Shown: positions 29,656 through 38,543 of the stretch, piece by piece
Position numbering within the stretch: the stretch's first letter is position 1
Layout of the letters: each line of letters starts with the position of its first letter
Source: JAVKSL01 sp050744225
GTDB lineage: Bacteria > Actinomycetota > Acidimicrobiia > Acidimicrobiales > JAJPHD01
Assembly: GCA_050744225.1 (NCBI GenBank)
Contig: JBOGGT010000076.1
Coordinates: 62,001-126,000 of the forward strand
Length of the DNA: 64,000 bases
Direction of reading: 5' to 3'
Position numbers and translations under genes: made by a program
The notes under the pieces: generated by a model
Seen by the model: only the letters and a program-made list of their open reading frames with translations
What the model was told of the DNA's origin: nothing
Databases searched by the model: none

Positions 29656-32220
29656 ATGGAAAGGAGGCGCAGTCTCGTCGTGGCCGGCCACGGCATGGTC
29701 GGTCACCGCCTGGTCGAGATGCTGGTCGAGCGGGGCTTCACGAAGCACACCGACCTGTCGGTCTTTTCAGAGGAGCCCCGCCCCGCCTACGACCGGGTGG
29801 CCCTTTCCTCACTGTTCTCAGGCAGCACCCCTGAGGAATTGAGCCTGTTGCGCCCTGGCTTCGTGCCCACTCCCGGCCTGTCCCTGCACCTGGCCGAGTC
29901 GGTGAGTGCCATCGACCGGGCAAAAAAGGTGGTCACCTCCTCCTCTGGCCGCCAGGCCCCCTACGACACGCTGGTGCTCGCCACGGGTTCCGCACCTTTC
30001 GTCCCGCCGATACCGGGTACCGACGCGGCGGGCTGCTTCGTCTACCGGACGGTGCAAGACGTGGAGGCGATCAAGGCCTGGGCGGCACACTGCCAGGTGG
30101 GGGTGGTCATCGGCGGCGGCCTCCTGGGTCTGGAGGCGGCCAACGCCCTGCTCCAGCTGGGCTTGACCACCCACGTGGTGGAGCTGGCCCCGCGGCTCAT
30201 GCCCCTGCAGGTGGACGAGGGCGGGGGAGTGGCGCTGCGCCGCCAGGTCGAGGCGCTGGGGGTCATCGTGCATCCTGGCGCGAGAAGCGCCGAGGTGCTC
30301 ACCTGGGCGGCCAGGGCGCGCAGCCCCCGGAGGGTGAGCGGCATCCGCCTTGACGACGGCTCCGACCTGGTGGCGGGAATAGTGGTCTTCTCTGCCGGGA
30401 TCCGGCCCCGTGACCAGCTGGCCCGGGATTGCGGCCTCGCTCTGGGAGAGCGCGGGGGGATCTCGGTCGACGAGGGATGCGTGAGCTCGGACCCGGCGGT
30501 GCTGGCCATCGGGGAGTGCGCCCTGGTGGCGGGGCGGACTTGGGGACTGGTCTCTCCGGGCTACCAGATGGCGAGGGTGGTGGCCGACAGGCTCACCGGA
30601 GTGCCCGACGCTGCGTTCACCGGAGCCGACCTGTCCACCAAGCTCAAGCTTTTGGGCGTGGATGTGGCCAGCTTCGGCGACGCCCACGGTGCGGCCCCCG
30701 GAGCGGAGGCGATCTTGTTCTCCGACGCCCGGGCCAACATCTACCGCAAGCTGGTGGTGGATGTCGCCGACGGCCGGGTGCTGGGCGGTGTCCTGGTCGG
30801 GGATGCCTCCGGCTACACCGAGCTGGCGGCCATGGCTCAGGGCACCATGTCCACCCCGGAACAGCTGGCCGCCATGGTCCTTCCGGCGGGCGCAGCCGCC
30901 GGGACGGGAGCGCGCCTCGCCGGGGTCGGGGCTCTGGCCGGTGCTTCGACCATCTGCAACTGCGAGAACGTGTCCAAGGACTCGATCTGCACCGCGATCG
31001 CGCTCGGGGCCACCGAGGTCGGGGCGATAAAGGGTGCGACCCGGGCCGGCACTGGGTGCGGGGCTTGCGTGCCCCTGCTGGTCGACCTGCTGGCCGAGGA
31101 GGGTGTCGACTCGGCGAGCCAGCTCTGCGAGCACTTCGCCTACACGCGCCAGGAGCTGTTTGACATCGTGCGCATCGAGCACATCACCAGCTTCTCCGAG
31201 CTGGTATCGACCAGGGGAGTCGGCCGGGGCTGCGAGATATGCAAGCCAGCGGTCGCCTCGATGCTGGCCTCGCTCGGAGGTGGGTACATCCTGGAAGGGG
31301 AGCAGGCGAGCCTGCAGGACACCAACGACCACTTCCTGGCCAACCTCCAGCGTGACGGCACCTACTCGGTGATCCCCAGGATTCCAGGCGGCGAGATCAC
31401 CCCGGCCAAGCTGGTAACCCTCGGCCAGGTCGCCGCCGAGTTCGGCCTGTATACCAAGATCACCGGTGCCCAGCGCATAGACCTCCTCGGGGCCAGGGTG
31501 GGGGACCTGCCCGCCATATGGTCCAGGTTGGTGGCCGCAGGCTTCGAGTCAGGCCACGCCTACGGCAAGGCCCTGCGGACGGTCAAGTCCTGCGTGGGGA
31601 CCACCTGGTGCCGTTACGGGGTCCAGGACTCCACAGCCCTGGCGATCGAGCTCGAGCTGCGCTACAGGGGGCTGCGCTCGCCCCACAAGCTCAAATCCGC
31701 GGTGTCGGGGTGCTCGCGCGAGTGTGCCGAAGCCCAGTCCAAGGACTTCGGGGTCATTGCCACCGAGGCGGGGTGGAACCTGTACGTGTGCGGCAACGGG
31801 GGTACCCGCCCCCGCCACGCCGTGCTGCTGGCCTCCGACCTGGACCGCGAGGCCCTCATCCGGGTCATCGACCGGTTCCTGATCTTCTACATCCGCACCG
31901 CCGGGCGCCTGGAGCGCACCGCCAGCTGGCTCGAAAAGCTCGACGGCGGTATCGACTACCTGCGCTCGGTGGTGGTGGACGATGCACTGGGCCTGGGTGC
32001 AGAGCTGGAGGCGGCGATGGAGTCCCACGTCGCCGGCTACGCCTGCGAGTGGCGCGAGACCCTCGAGGACCCCGAGCGGGTGGCGCGCTTCTCACACTTT
32101 GTGAACAGCGCCGAGCCGGACCCGGGCGTGGTGATGGTGCCCGAGCGAGGTCAGCTCCGGCCCGCACCGACCAAGAAGCTGGAGCCCAAAAAGCTGGAAG
32201 GGGCGCGAGCCACCAGGTGA
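29656..32220 (+). CDS. nirB: NAD(P)H-dependent nitrite reductase large subunit
   Basis: An 854-residue cytoplasmic enzyme reducing nitrite to ammonium. Order seen: N-terminal FAD domain (LVVAGHGMVGHRLVEMLVER, LVLATGSAPFVPPIPG), NAD(P)H site (VGVVIGGGLLGLEAANALLQ), BFD-like [2Fe-2S] region (ICNCENVSKDSI, GTGCGACVPLL), sulfite/nitrite reductase halves, and siroheme/[4Fe-4S] ligands SCVGTTWCRYG and SGCSRECAEAQSKDFG. Length is normal. ATG 29656 is preferred over TTG 29644 because the glycine-rich motif follows closely. The stop overlaps nirD (GTGA). An assimilatory or detoxifying role cannot be separated by sequence. Confidence 0.96.
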   Translation: MERRRSLVVAGHGMVGHRLVEMLVERGFTKHTDLSVFSEEPRPAYDRVALSSLFSGSTPEELSLLRPGFVPTPGLSLHLAESVSAIDRAKKVVTSSSGRQAPYDTLVLATGSAPFVPPIPGTDAAGCFVYRTVQDVEAIKAWAAHCQVGVVIGGGLLGLEAANALLQLGLTTHVVELAPRLMPLQVDEGGGVALRRQVEALGVIVHPGARSAEVLTWAARARSPRRVSGIRLDDGSDLVAGIVVFSAGIRPRDQLARDCGLALGERGGISVDEGCVSSDPAVLAIGECALVAGRTWGLVSPGYQMARVVADRLTGVPDAAFTGADLSTKLKLLGVDVASFGDAHGAAPGAEAILFSDARANIYRKLVVDVADGRVLGGVLVGDASGYTELAAMAQGTMSTPEQLAAMVLPAGAAAGTGARLAGVGALAGASTICNCENVSKDSICTAIALGATEVGAIKGATRAGTGCGACVPLLVDLLAEEGVDSASQLCEHFAYTRQELFDIVRIEHITSFSELVSTRGVGRGCEICKPAVASMLASLGGGYILEGEQASLQDTNDHFLANLQRDGTYSVIPRIPGGEITPAKLVTLGQVAAEFGLYTKITGAQRIDLLGARVGDLPAIWSRLVAAGFESGHAYGKALRTVKSCVGTTWCRYGVQDSTALAIELELRYRGLRSPHKLKSAVSGCSRECAEAQSKDFGVIATEAGWNLYVCGNGGTRPRHAVLLASDLDREALIRVIDRFLIFYIRTAGRLERTASWLEKLDGGIDYLRSVVVDDALGLGAELEAAMESHVAGYACEWRETLEDPERVARFSHFVNSAEPDPGVVMVPERGQLRPAPTKKLEPKKLEGARATR

Positions 32221-32543
32221 GATGGACCAGGGTCTGTCGCTTCGACGAGCTGACCCCCGATCGGGGGGTGTGCGCCAAGGTAGGAGAACACCAGGTGGCG
32301 GTGGTGCGCACCTCGGGTGACGACGCGCTCTACGCGCTGGGAAACCATGACCCCTTCTCGGGGGCGAACGTGTTGTCCCGGGGGATCGTGGGGAGCCTCG
32401 GGGGAGTGGTGGTGTTGGCGTCCCCGCTGTTCAAGCAGCACTTCTGCCTCGCCAGCGGCCGCTGTGTCGAAGAACCGAAGGTCGTGGTCACCACCTTCGA
32501 GGTGCGCCGCAACGGGGAGTGGGTGGAGGTCGGCGACCCTTAG
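32217..32543 (+). CDS. nirD: Nitrite reductase small subunit
   Basis: A 108-residue Rieske-fold protein (VCRFDELTPDRGVCAKVG, VAVVRTSGDDALYALGNHDP, RGIVGSLGGVVVLASPLFKQ, HFCLASGRCVEEP). It lacks the Cys-x-His pairs of true Rieske proteins, as NirD does, and serves as partner of NirB. GTG 32217 overlaps the nirB stop. The 3' end overlaps the convergent SCP2 gene by 4 bp. Confidence 0.94.
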   Translation: MRWTRVCRFDELTPDRGVCAKVGEHQVAVVRTSGDDALYALGNHDPFSGANVLSRGIVGSLGGVVVLASPLFKQHFCLASGRCVEEPKVVVTTFEVRRNGEWVEVGDP

Positions 32544-32986
32544 GGCGACCCTATTTCGGGGGGGGAGAACCAGGGCTGCATCGCCTGGGCGAGCATCAGG
32601 TCCCCCGAGACCCGCAGGCGGCCGGTCATGAAGGCGCGCATGCCATCCAGGCGCCCGGCCATGAAGCGGAGGAAGTCCGCCACCCCGAGGGCGAGGGTGA
32701 CCCGGGCCACCGCGGCGTTGCCGGGGGCCACCGAGCAGGTCCCGTCGGCCACGGTGACCTGCCAGGTCCGCTTCCCCGAGGGCGTGGCAAGCTCCCACTG
32801 GATCACCGCGCTCGCCCCGACGGCCCGCTCGGGCAGGAAACCAGCGGCCATGGTGGCGAAGGCCCGTGCCAGGACAGTGTCGGTCCCCATGGCTTCGACC
32901 CGCGCCGTCACCGCTGCGTCCTTGCGCCCCTCGACGAGGCCGGCGATCTCGGAGTCCGACAGGACTGGCAGGCCGGGGTCGCTCAC
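32540..32986 (-). CDS. SCP2 sterol-carrier-domain protein
   Basis: A 148-residue soluble protein with an SCP2-like lipid-binding domain from about residue 35 to 135: AVIQWELATPSGKRTWQVTV, DGTCSVAPGNAAVARVTLAL, DFLRFMAGRLDGMRAFMTGR and LRVSGDLMLAQAM are the typical strands and the amphipathic helix. Such domains bind acyl-CoA, sterol or other lipids. GTG 32986 lies 6 nt from a TAGGCT hexamer (leaderless). Single gene, divergent from ctaC. Confidence 0.87.
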   Translation of the reverse strand: MSDPGLPVLSDSEIAGLVEGRKDAAVTARVEAMGTDTVLARAFATMAAGFLPERAVGASAVIQWELATPSGKRTWQVTVADGTCSVAPGNAAVARVTLALGVADFLRFMAGRLDGMRAFMTGRLRVSGDLMLAQAMQPWFSPPEIGSP

Positions 32987-32992
32987 GGGGCC

Positions 32993-32998
32993 AGCCTA
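32993..32998 (-). promoter_or_regulatory. -10 element (TAGGCT), leaderless, for the SCP2 gene
   Basis: Minus-strand TAGGCT ends 6 nt before GTG 32986. Confidence 0.5.
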
Positions 32999-33074
32999 GG
33001 CGCATCACGGGTCGTGGGTGGGCGCCAATGGGGAGGGGGCACTGGGCGATATTCCTTGAGGTGGGGGGGCCGAC

Positions 33075-33104
33075 TTCGACAGCGGGGGGCGCGTTGGCTA
33101 GATT
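33075..33104 (+). promoter_or_regulatory. Promoter TTCGAC-18-TAGATT for ctaCDF, leaderless
   Basis: TTCGAC (33075-33080) and TAGATT (33099-33104) are 18 bp apart; the start codon ATG 33113 begins 8 nt after the -10, so the transcript should begin at or next to the ATG. No Shine-Dalgarno is present. Confidence 0.55.
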
Positions 33105-33112
33105 CACGCTCG

Positions 33113-33976
33113 ATGCCCCGCGGCCAGGATGCTCCGACGCCTATGTCACCTGCCAGGCGGCGCGCCCTGGTGGCGGGCCTGGTGGTGCTGGGGGCCTTGA
33201 TGCTTGGGGGTTGCAGCGGTCTGCCGACCTTCGGGACCTTCCTGCCGGTGACCAAGGAGGAGGGTGGTACATACAGCCTCTACCAGGTGCTCACCCTCGC
33301 GGCGATGATCATCGGCGCGTTCATCTGGGCCCTGATATTCTGGTGCGTCTTCCGATACCGGCGCAAGAAGGCGAACCCCGCCACCGGCGAGGAGCCCAAG
33401 CAGACCCGTTACAACCTCAAGTGGGAGGTGGTCTACACCGCGACCCCCATCCTTCTGGTGATCATCATCTTCGTCTTCACCGTCATCAGCGAGGACCAGG
33501 CCGACGCGGTGGTCAGCCACCCGGCGGTGACGGTGGACGTGACCGGGTTCCAGTGGGGTTGGAAGTTCGACTACCCGCTCGCCGGCGCTGAGCACATCAC
33601 GATTGGGCCGGTGGGCGAACCCACCCCCACGCTGGCGCAGGCGACCACCGGCCTGCAGGCCCAGGTTCCGGTGGAGACCTATCCCACCATGGTGATCCCG
33701 GTGAACGAGACGGTGCACATCAATCTGGTGTCCAACGACGTGGTGCACGGCTTCTACGTGCCCCAGTTCCTCTTCAGCCGCTACGCCCAGCCCGGCGTGA
33801 CCAACACCTTCGACTTCACCCCAAAAAGGACGGGGACCTTCTCCGGCCGCTGCACCCAGTTCTGCGGGCTCTACCACGCCGAGATGCAGTTCTACGTCCA
33901 GGTCATGTCAGGCTCCGCCTATACCGCGTGGGTACACGCCCATGAGGCTCCGATCACACAAGGACCGCTCACGTGA
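33113..33976 (+). CDS. ctaC: Cytochrome c oxidase subunit II
   Basis: A 287-residue subunit II of the aa3 oxidase. A signal peptide with lipobox (LMLGGCSG), two membrane helices (TLAAMIIGAFIWALIFWCVF; PILLVIIIFVFTVI) and the periplasmic cupredoxin domain with the CuA ligands: FQWGWKFDYP, His in DVVHGFYVPQF and CTQFCGLYHAEM. Electrons enter from the bc1 complex's diheme cytochrome c. The gene overlaps ctaD by GTGA. ATG 33113 is leaderless-style; a second ATG at 33143 is in frame. Confidence 0.96.
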   Translation: MPRGQDAPTPMSPARRRALVAGLVVLGALMLGGCSGLPTFGTFLPVTKEEGGTYSLYQVLTLAAMIIGAFIWALIFWCVFRYRRKKANPATGEEPKQTRYNLKWEVVYTATPILLVIIIFVFTVISEDQADAVVSHPAVTVDVTGFQWGWKFDYPLAGAEHITIGPVGEPTPTLAQATTGLQAQVPVETYPTMVIPVNETVHINLVSNDVVHGFYVPQFLFSRYAQPGVTNTFDFTPKRTGTFSGRCTQFCGLYHAEMQFYVQVMSGSAYTAWVHAHEAPITQGPLT

Positions 33977-35664
33977 CGCTGCTCGATGAACCCCGCGTAG
34001 TCGATTTCGACCAACCCCCCGAGCATCACCACGAGGGGCCATCGGGGCTCTACCAGTGGATCACGAGCACTGACCACAAGGTGATCGGAAAGAGCTACCT
34101 GTACACCTCGATCGTGTTCTTCCTGCTGGCCGGGTCGATGGCGCTCCTGATCCGCACCCAGCTGATCATGCCCAACAACACCTTCGTGAGCCAGCAGACC
34201 TACGACGAGCTTTTCACCATGCACGGCAGCTTGATGATGTACCTGTTCGCTGGGCCGTTCGCCTTCGGGGGCTTCGCCAACCTGATCATCCCCATCCAGG
34301 TCGGCGCCCCGGACATGGCCTTCCCCCGGCTGAACCTGCTGTCCTACTGGTTGTACTTCTCGGGCGGGATCATCCTGATCGGCGGGTTCTTCGTCTCCGG
34401 GGGCGCGGCGGACTTCGGTTGGGTCGGCTACGCCCCGCTGTCCAACATCATCAACTCTCCCGGTCCGGGGTCGGATATGTGGATCGCCGGTCTGATCCTG
34501 ACCGGCTTCTCGGCCATCTTCACCGGCATCAACCTGGTGACCACCATCTTCTACCTGCGCGCGCCGGGCATGACCATGTTCCGCATCCCGATCTTCTCCT
34601 GGAACATGCTGGTCACCGCGATCCTGATCCTGATCGCCTTCCCGGTGCTGACCAGCGCGCTGATCATGCTGTACGCCGACCGCCACCTCGGCACGCACTT
34701 CTTCACCGTTGTCGGTGGAGGGGTGCCGGTCCTGTGGCAGAACCTGTTCTGGTTCTTCGGGCACCCCGAGGTCTACATCCTGGCCCTACCCTACTTCGGG
34801 ATCGTCACCGAGATCCTCCCGGTCTTCTCCCGCAAGCCGGTGTTCAGCTACAAGGGCCTGGTCTTTGCCACCCTGCTCATCGCCGGGCTGTCGACCGGAG
34901 TGTGGGCGCACCACATGTTCACCACCGGGGTGGTGCTGCTGCCCTTCTTCGCCGGTATGAGCTACCTGATAGCGGTGCCCACGGGACTGAAGTTCTTTGC
35001 CTGGATCGGGACCATGTGGCACGGGCATCTCTCTTTCAAGACACCGATGCTCTTCGCGGTGGGATTCTTGGTGGTGTTCCTGCTGGGTGGCCTGTCCGGA
35101 GTCATCCTTGCCGCTCCCTCGGTGGACTTCTTCGTGCATGACACCTACTACGTCGTGGCGCACTTCCACGAGGTGCTGATCGGCACCGCGGTGCTGGGCG
35201 GCTTCGGGGGCTTCTACTACTGGTACCCCAAGTTCACCGGCCGGATGCTCCGGGACAACCTGGGCCAGTTGCACTTCTACATGCTGATCGTCGGCTTCGT
35301 CATACAGACCCTGCCCCAGTACATCCTCGGCCTGGAGGGGATGCCCCGACGGATCCCCGTGTACACCGTGGCGGACCACTGGACGACGCTGAACGTGTTC
35401 TCCAGCTGCGGCGGATACCTGATCGGACTGTCGTTCGTGGTCTGGCTGGTGAACCTGTGGATATCCTGGCGCAAGCCGATTGCCGCGGGGGACGACCCCT
35501 GGGGCGGGCATACCCTGGAGTGGGCGACTTCCTCGCCGCCACCGCACCACAACTTCTACTCGATCCCCCCGATCCGATCTGAGCGGCCCACCTGGGACAT
35601 GAACCACACCGAACCCCCACCGGGCTCCGCGGTCGAGGGGCCCACCGGGATAACGGTCAGATGA
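33973..35664 (+). CDS. ctaD: Cytochrome c oxidase subunit I
   Basis: A 563-residue catalytic subunit with 12 helices. Heme and copper ligands are visible: TMHGSLMMYLFAGP (low-spin heme a His), FFGHPEVYILALP (CuB His and cross-linked Tyr), WAHHMFTTG (CuB His pair) and HDTYYVVAHFHEV (heme a and a3 His). The K-channel Tyr/Thr region is present. It reduces O2 to water with proton pumping. GTG 33973 overlaps ctaC. The C-terminal 40 residues are a soluble Pro-rich tail. Confidence 0.98.
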   Translation: MTLLDEPRVVDFDQPPEHHHEGPSGLYQWITSTDHKVIGKSYLYTSIVFFLLAGSMALLIRTQLIMPNNTFVSQQTYDELFTMHGSLMMYLFAGPFAFGGFANLIIPIQVGAPDMAFPRLNLLSYWLYFSGGIILIGGFFVSGGAADFGWVGYAPLSNIINSPGPGSDMWIAGLILTGFSAIFTGINLVTTIFYLRAPGMTMFRIPIFSWNMLVTAILILIAFPVLTSALIMLYADRHLGTHFFTVVGGGVPVLWQNLFWFFGHPEVYILALPYFGIVTEILPVFSRKPVFSYKGLVFATLLIAGLSTGVWAHHMFTTGVVLLPFFAGMSYLIAVPTGLKFFAWIGTMWHGHLSFKTPMLFAVGFLVVFLLGGLSGVILAAPSVDFFVHDTYYVVAHFHEVLIGTAVLGGFGGFYYWYPKFTGRMLRDNLGQLHFYMLIVGFVIQTLPQYILGLEGMPRRIPVYTVADHWTTLNVFSSCGGYLIGLSFVVWLVNLWISWRKPIAAGDDPWGGHTLEWATSSPPPHHNFYSIPPIRSERPTWDMNHTEPPPGSAVEGPTGITVR

Positions 35665-35674
35665 GCGGCCTCCG

Positions 35675-36220
35675 ATGAGCGGAGCTCCGATGAGCGATGG
35701 GGGGCCCAACCCGACCCAGTCGCCCGGCGACGACGCGGTCCGCGCTGCCGGGGGTGCGCGGATCTCGCAGGGCTGGGTGAAGCGGGACCTGCGCGCCGCA
35801 TGGGGCACCGCCAGGGGCACCGGCGGGTTCCGCTTTGAGGCCATGATCTACCTGGGCATCGCCCTGTTCTTCTCGGTCGTGCTGGCGGGTTACTGGTTCA
35901 CCAGCGGGGAGGACGGCGGAGCGGTGATGCTGTTGTTCACCGTCTGCCTGGGCCTGCTGCCCGGCGGGTACATGTTCTTCTGGTCCCGGCGGATGAAGCG
36001 CCGGCCAGAGGACAGCCTCGACGCCGAGCAGTCCGACGGGGCGGGCGCGGTGGGGAGCTTCCCCGACCAGAGCGTGTGGCCCTTCGTGCTCGGCACCGGG
36101 ATGGGATTTTGCGCGATGGCGTTGGTTTTCGGTCCCTGGCTCGGTCTGATCGGCGGCCTGATGGGGATCGCCGCCGCCATCGGCGTGACCGGAGAGAGCC
36201 GCCGGGGCGGCAACGTCTGA
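35675..36220 (+). CDS. ctaF: Actinobacterial cytochrome c oxidase subunit IV
   Basis: A 181-residue membrane protein. After about 55 polar residues come MIYLGIALFFSVVLAGYWF, a MLLFTVCLGLLPGGYMFFW helix and two more near the C-terminus (VLGTGMGFCAMALVFGPWLG; LMGIAAAIGVTGE), with the DQSVWPFVLG and GYWFTSGED stretches characteristic of CtaF. It belongs to the bc1-aa3 supercomplex. The start is unclear: ATGAGCGG occurs at 35661 (overlapping the ctaD stop, but with only five codons open), 35675 and 35690, the last two in frame. Confidence 0.9.
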   Translation: MSGAPMSDGGPNPTQSPGDDAVRAAGGARISQGWVKRDLRAAWGTARGTGGFRFEAMIYLGIALFFSVVLAGYWFTSGEDGGAVMLLFTVCLGLLPGGYMFFWSRRMKRRPEDSLDAEQSDGAGAVGSFPDQSVWPFVLGTGMGFCAMALVFGPWLGLIGGLMGIAAAIGVTGESRRGGNV

Positions 36221-36309
36221 AGGCTGTCACCGGGCCGGTCTGACGCCGTGCCGCACCTGACCGCGCCCCCCGGTTGGGGCGGAGTGCCCAAGGCGTGCGA
36301 GCATGTGGG

Positions 36310-37548
36310 ATGGCCACTGACCGGATCGTTCCTGCCCAGCTCCACCCGTTCGCCCGTCCAGCCGCCGAGGCGGCCAGCTTCGTGAACATCGTCTCGGGAC
36401 ACGGGGCGACGGTCACCGACGACCACGGCAACGACTACGTGGATGCCCTTGGCAGCCTGTGGTACTGCCAGATCGGGCATGGCCGGGAGGAGATGGCTGA
36501 GGCCATCGCCGCGCAGTGCCGCACCCTGGCGGGATTCCATACTTTTGACCGTTTCGCCAACCCGCCGGCTGAGGCTCTCTGCGCGGAGCTGGTCGGGATG
36601 GCGCCCATGGACGGCGCCCGGGTGTTCCTAACCAGTGGAGGGTCTGAGGCGGTCGAATCCGCGATAAAGCTGGCCAGGATGGCCCAGGTGCGTTCTGGGC
36701 ACTCGGAACGGACACTGATCGTGAGCCGGCGCCCCTCTTATCACGGCGTCACCTATGGCGCGATGTCTGCCACCGGACTTCCCCCCAACCAGGAGGGCTG
36801 GGGAGCCCTGCTGCCCGATATGGTGCAGGTGGACAGGGACGACCTTGACAAGCTGGACGCGCTGCTTGCGGAAGAGGGTTCCCGCTTGGCTGCGATCATC
36901 GCCGAGCCGGTGATCGGTGCCGCGGGGGTGTACCCGCCAGCGCCGGGCTACCTTGCGGGGCTGCGGGAGCGTTGCGACCGCCTCGGTGCCTACCTGATCC
37001 TGGACGAGGTTGTCTGCGCCTTCGGGCGGCTCGGGACCTGGTGGGCGGCGGAGTACTTCGATGTTCGGCCCGATCTGGTGACCTTTGCCAAAGGCGTCAC
37101 CTCGGGCTACCAGCCCGTGGGCGGAGTGCTGGTGGGCCGGGCGGTTCGTGAGCCGTTGGAGGCCGACCCGGCGTTCTTGTTGCGCCACGGCAACACCTAC
37201 AGCGGTCACCCCGCCGGGTGCGCGGCGGGCCTGGCCAACCTGGCGATCATGCGCCGGGAGGGCCTCCTCGGACGCTCCGTGGAGGTGGGTGCGGCCCTAC
37301 GGTCGGGGCTGGAGAGCCTGGTTGACGGCTCCAGGGTCACAGAGGTTCGAGGGGCGGGAGCCGTTTGGGCGCTGGGGTTCGGCCCAGGGGCGGATGCGGT
37401 GGCCGTCCGCAACGCCATGTTGGCGCGTGGGGTGATCGCCCGGCCCATAGGTCCATCCACCATGGCGTTCTGCCCTCCCCTGGTGATCACCGACGCCGAG
37501 ATGGATCACCTGGTCAGCGCCACTGGCGAGGCGATCGTCGCGTGCTGA
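36310..37548 (+). CDS. Class III PLP-dependent aminotransferase
   Basis: A 412-residue fold-type I aminotransferase of the omega-amino acid:pyruvate group. Signatures: HGATVTDDHGNDYVDALGSLWYC, FLTSGGSEAVESAIKLAR, SRRPSYHGVTYGAMS, LILDEVVCAFGRLGTWW (PLP Asp) and FAKGVTSGYQPVGG with the Schiff-base lysine, then HGNTYSGHPAGCAAGLANL. It moves an amino group between an omega-amine and a keto acid; the substrate is unknown. ATG 36310 gives the family N-terminus. The 3' end overlaps ygfZ by 7 bp. The 90 bp upstream hold no clear promoter. Confidence 0.93.
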   Translation: MATDRIVPAQLHPFARPAAEAASFVNIVSGHGATVTDDHGNDYVDALGSLWYCQIGHGREEMAEAIAAQCRTLAGFHTFDRFANPPAEALCAELVGMAPMDGARVFLTSGGSEAVESAIKLARMAQVRSGHSERTLIVSRRPSYHGVTYGAMSATGLPPNQEGWGALLPDMVQVDRDDLDKLDALLAEEGSRLAAIIAEPVIGAAGVYPPAPGYLAGLRERCDRLGAYLILDEVVCAFGRLGTWWAAEYFDVRPDLVTFAKGVTSGYQPVGGVLVGRAVREPLEADPAFLLRHGNTYSGHPAGCAAGLANLAIMRREGLLGRSVEVGAALRSGLESLVDGSRVTEVRGAGAVWALGFGPGADAVAVRNAMLARGVIARPIGPSTMAFCPPLVITDAEMDHLVSATGEAIVAC

Positions 37549-38498
37549 GCCCCAGCGAACTGGTCCGTGACTACGACGCGCTTCGCCATGGCCTGGGCGG
37601 GGCGTGGGTGGACCGTGACGTAATCAGGGTCGCAGGACCCCAGGCCATTGCCTACCTTCAGGGTCAGCTCAGCCAGGACGTGGTGGCCCTGGCAGTCGGC
37701 GGGTCTGCGCCGTCGTTGCTGCTCTCTCCTCAGGGGAAGGTGGACGCCTGGCTCCGGGTGACCAGGGTGGCGGACGACGCCTGCCTGCTCGATGTCGACG
37801 CCGGGTGGGGGGAGGCGGTGATGGAGCGCCTCGGCCGCTTCAAACTGCGGACGAAGATGGAGATGAGCGCTGGTGCTGCCTGGCGCTGCCTGGCGTTGCG
37901 GGGTCCGGGAGTCGCCGGCGTTCCAGGCGCGGCCGGGCTGGTGGTTCCGGCGTTCTGGCCAGGCGTGGAGGGAGTCGACCTACTGGGAGAGTCGGTGGAG
38001 GTGCCCCCGGGTGTCACACTGGTCGGGCCCGATGCGCTCAGGGCCCTGCGGGTGGAGGCGGGCGTGCCCGCGATGGGCTCCGAGCTGGGCCCCAAGACGA
38101 TCCCGGCCGAGGCGGGCCTGGTGGCGGCCTCGGTGAGCTTTACCAAGGGTTGCTACACCGGGCAGGAGCTGGTTGCCAGGATCGACTCGCGGGGAAACCG
38201 GGTGCCCAGGCGGCTGCGCGGCGTGGTGGTCGCGTGGGAACTGCTGGAGCGTCTGGGGGCCGCCTCCGCCTCGGCGTTGGCCCACCCACACAGCTCGCCC
38301 CCGCCGGTAGGGGCTGAGCTGGTCCTCGATGACAAGGTTGTCGGGGCGCTGACCAGCGTCGCATCCTCCCCCGGCCTGGAGGCCGTGGTGGCACTGGCCT
38401 ACGTCCGGCGCGAGGTCGAGCCGCCAGTGGAGCTGAGCCTGAGGTGGGATGACGCCTCTGTGGCAGCCCAGGTCCGGGAGTTGCCCCTGGTCGGGTGA
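37542..38498 (+). CDS. ygfZ: YgfZ/GcvT-family folate-binding protein
   Basis: A 318-residue protein related to the T protein of glycine cleavage, involved in iron-sulfur cluster repair or assembly with tetrahydrofolate. The diagnostic motif FTKGCYTGQELVARID (K-G-C-Y-x-G-Q-E) is intact; the N-terminal part has VDRDVIRVAGPQAIAYLQGQ and LLLSPQGKVDAWLRV. GTG 37542 overlaps the aminotransferase stop by 7 bp, so the pair is co-translated. In a genome rich in Fe-S enzymes (QcrA, NirB, WhiB) this role fits. Its last 26 bp are duplicated just after the stop. Confidence 0.93.
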   Translation: MLSPSELVRDYDALRHGLGGAWVDRDVIRVAGPQAIAYLQGQLSQDVVALAVGGSAPSLLLSPQGKVDAWLRVTRVADDACLLDVDAGWGEAVMERLGRFKLRTKMEMSAGAAWRCLALRGPGVAGVPGAAGLVVPAFWPGVEGVDLLGESVEVPPGVTLVGPDALRALRVEAGVPAMGSELGPKTIPAEAGLVAASVSFTKGCYTGQELVARIDSRGNRVPRRLRGVVVAWELLERLGAASASALAHPHSSPPPVGAELVLDDKVVGALTSVASSPGLEAVVALAYVRREVEPPVELSLRWDDASVAAQVRELPLVG

Positions 38499-38529
38499 CA
38501 GTACAGGTCCGGGAGTTGCCCCTGGTCGG
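38469..38529 (+). repeat. 26-bp direct repeat duplicating the end of ygfZ
   Basis: The sequence at 38469-38494, encoding the final QVRELPLVG of YgfZ, recurs at 38504-38529 after the stop, 35 bp start to start and without mismatches. The second copy is followed by TAG in the same register, as though the end of the gene had been duplicated. Confidence 0.92.
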
Positions 38530-38543
38530 CTAGTTGCTAGCGG

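Noticed and set aside
29818..31332. 504-codon minus-strand open frame
   Set aside because: Antisense to nirB, with no recognisable motif.
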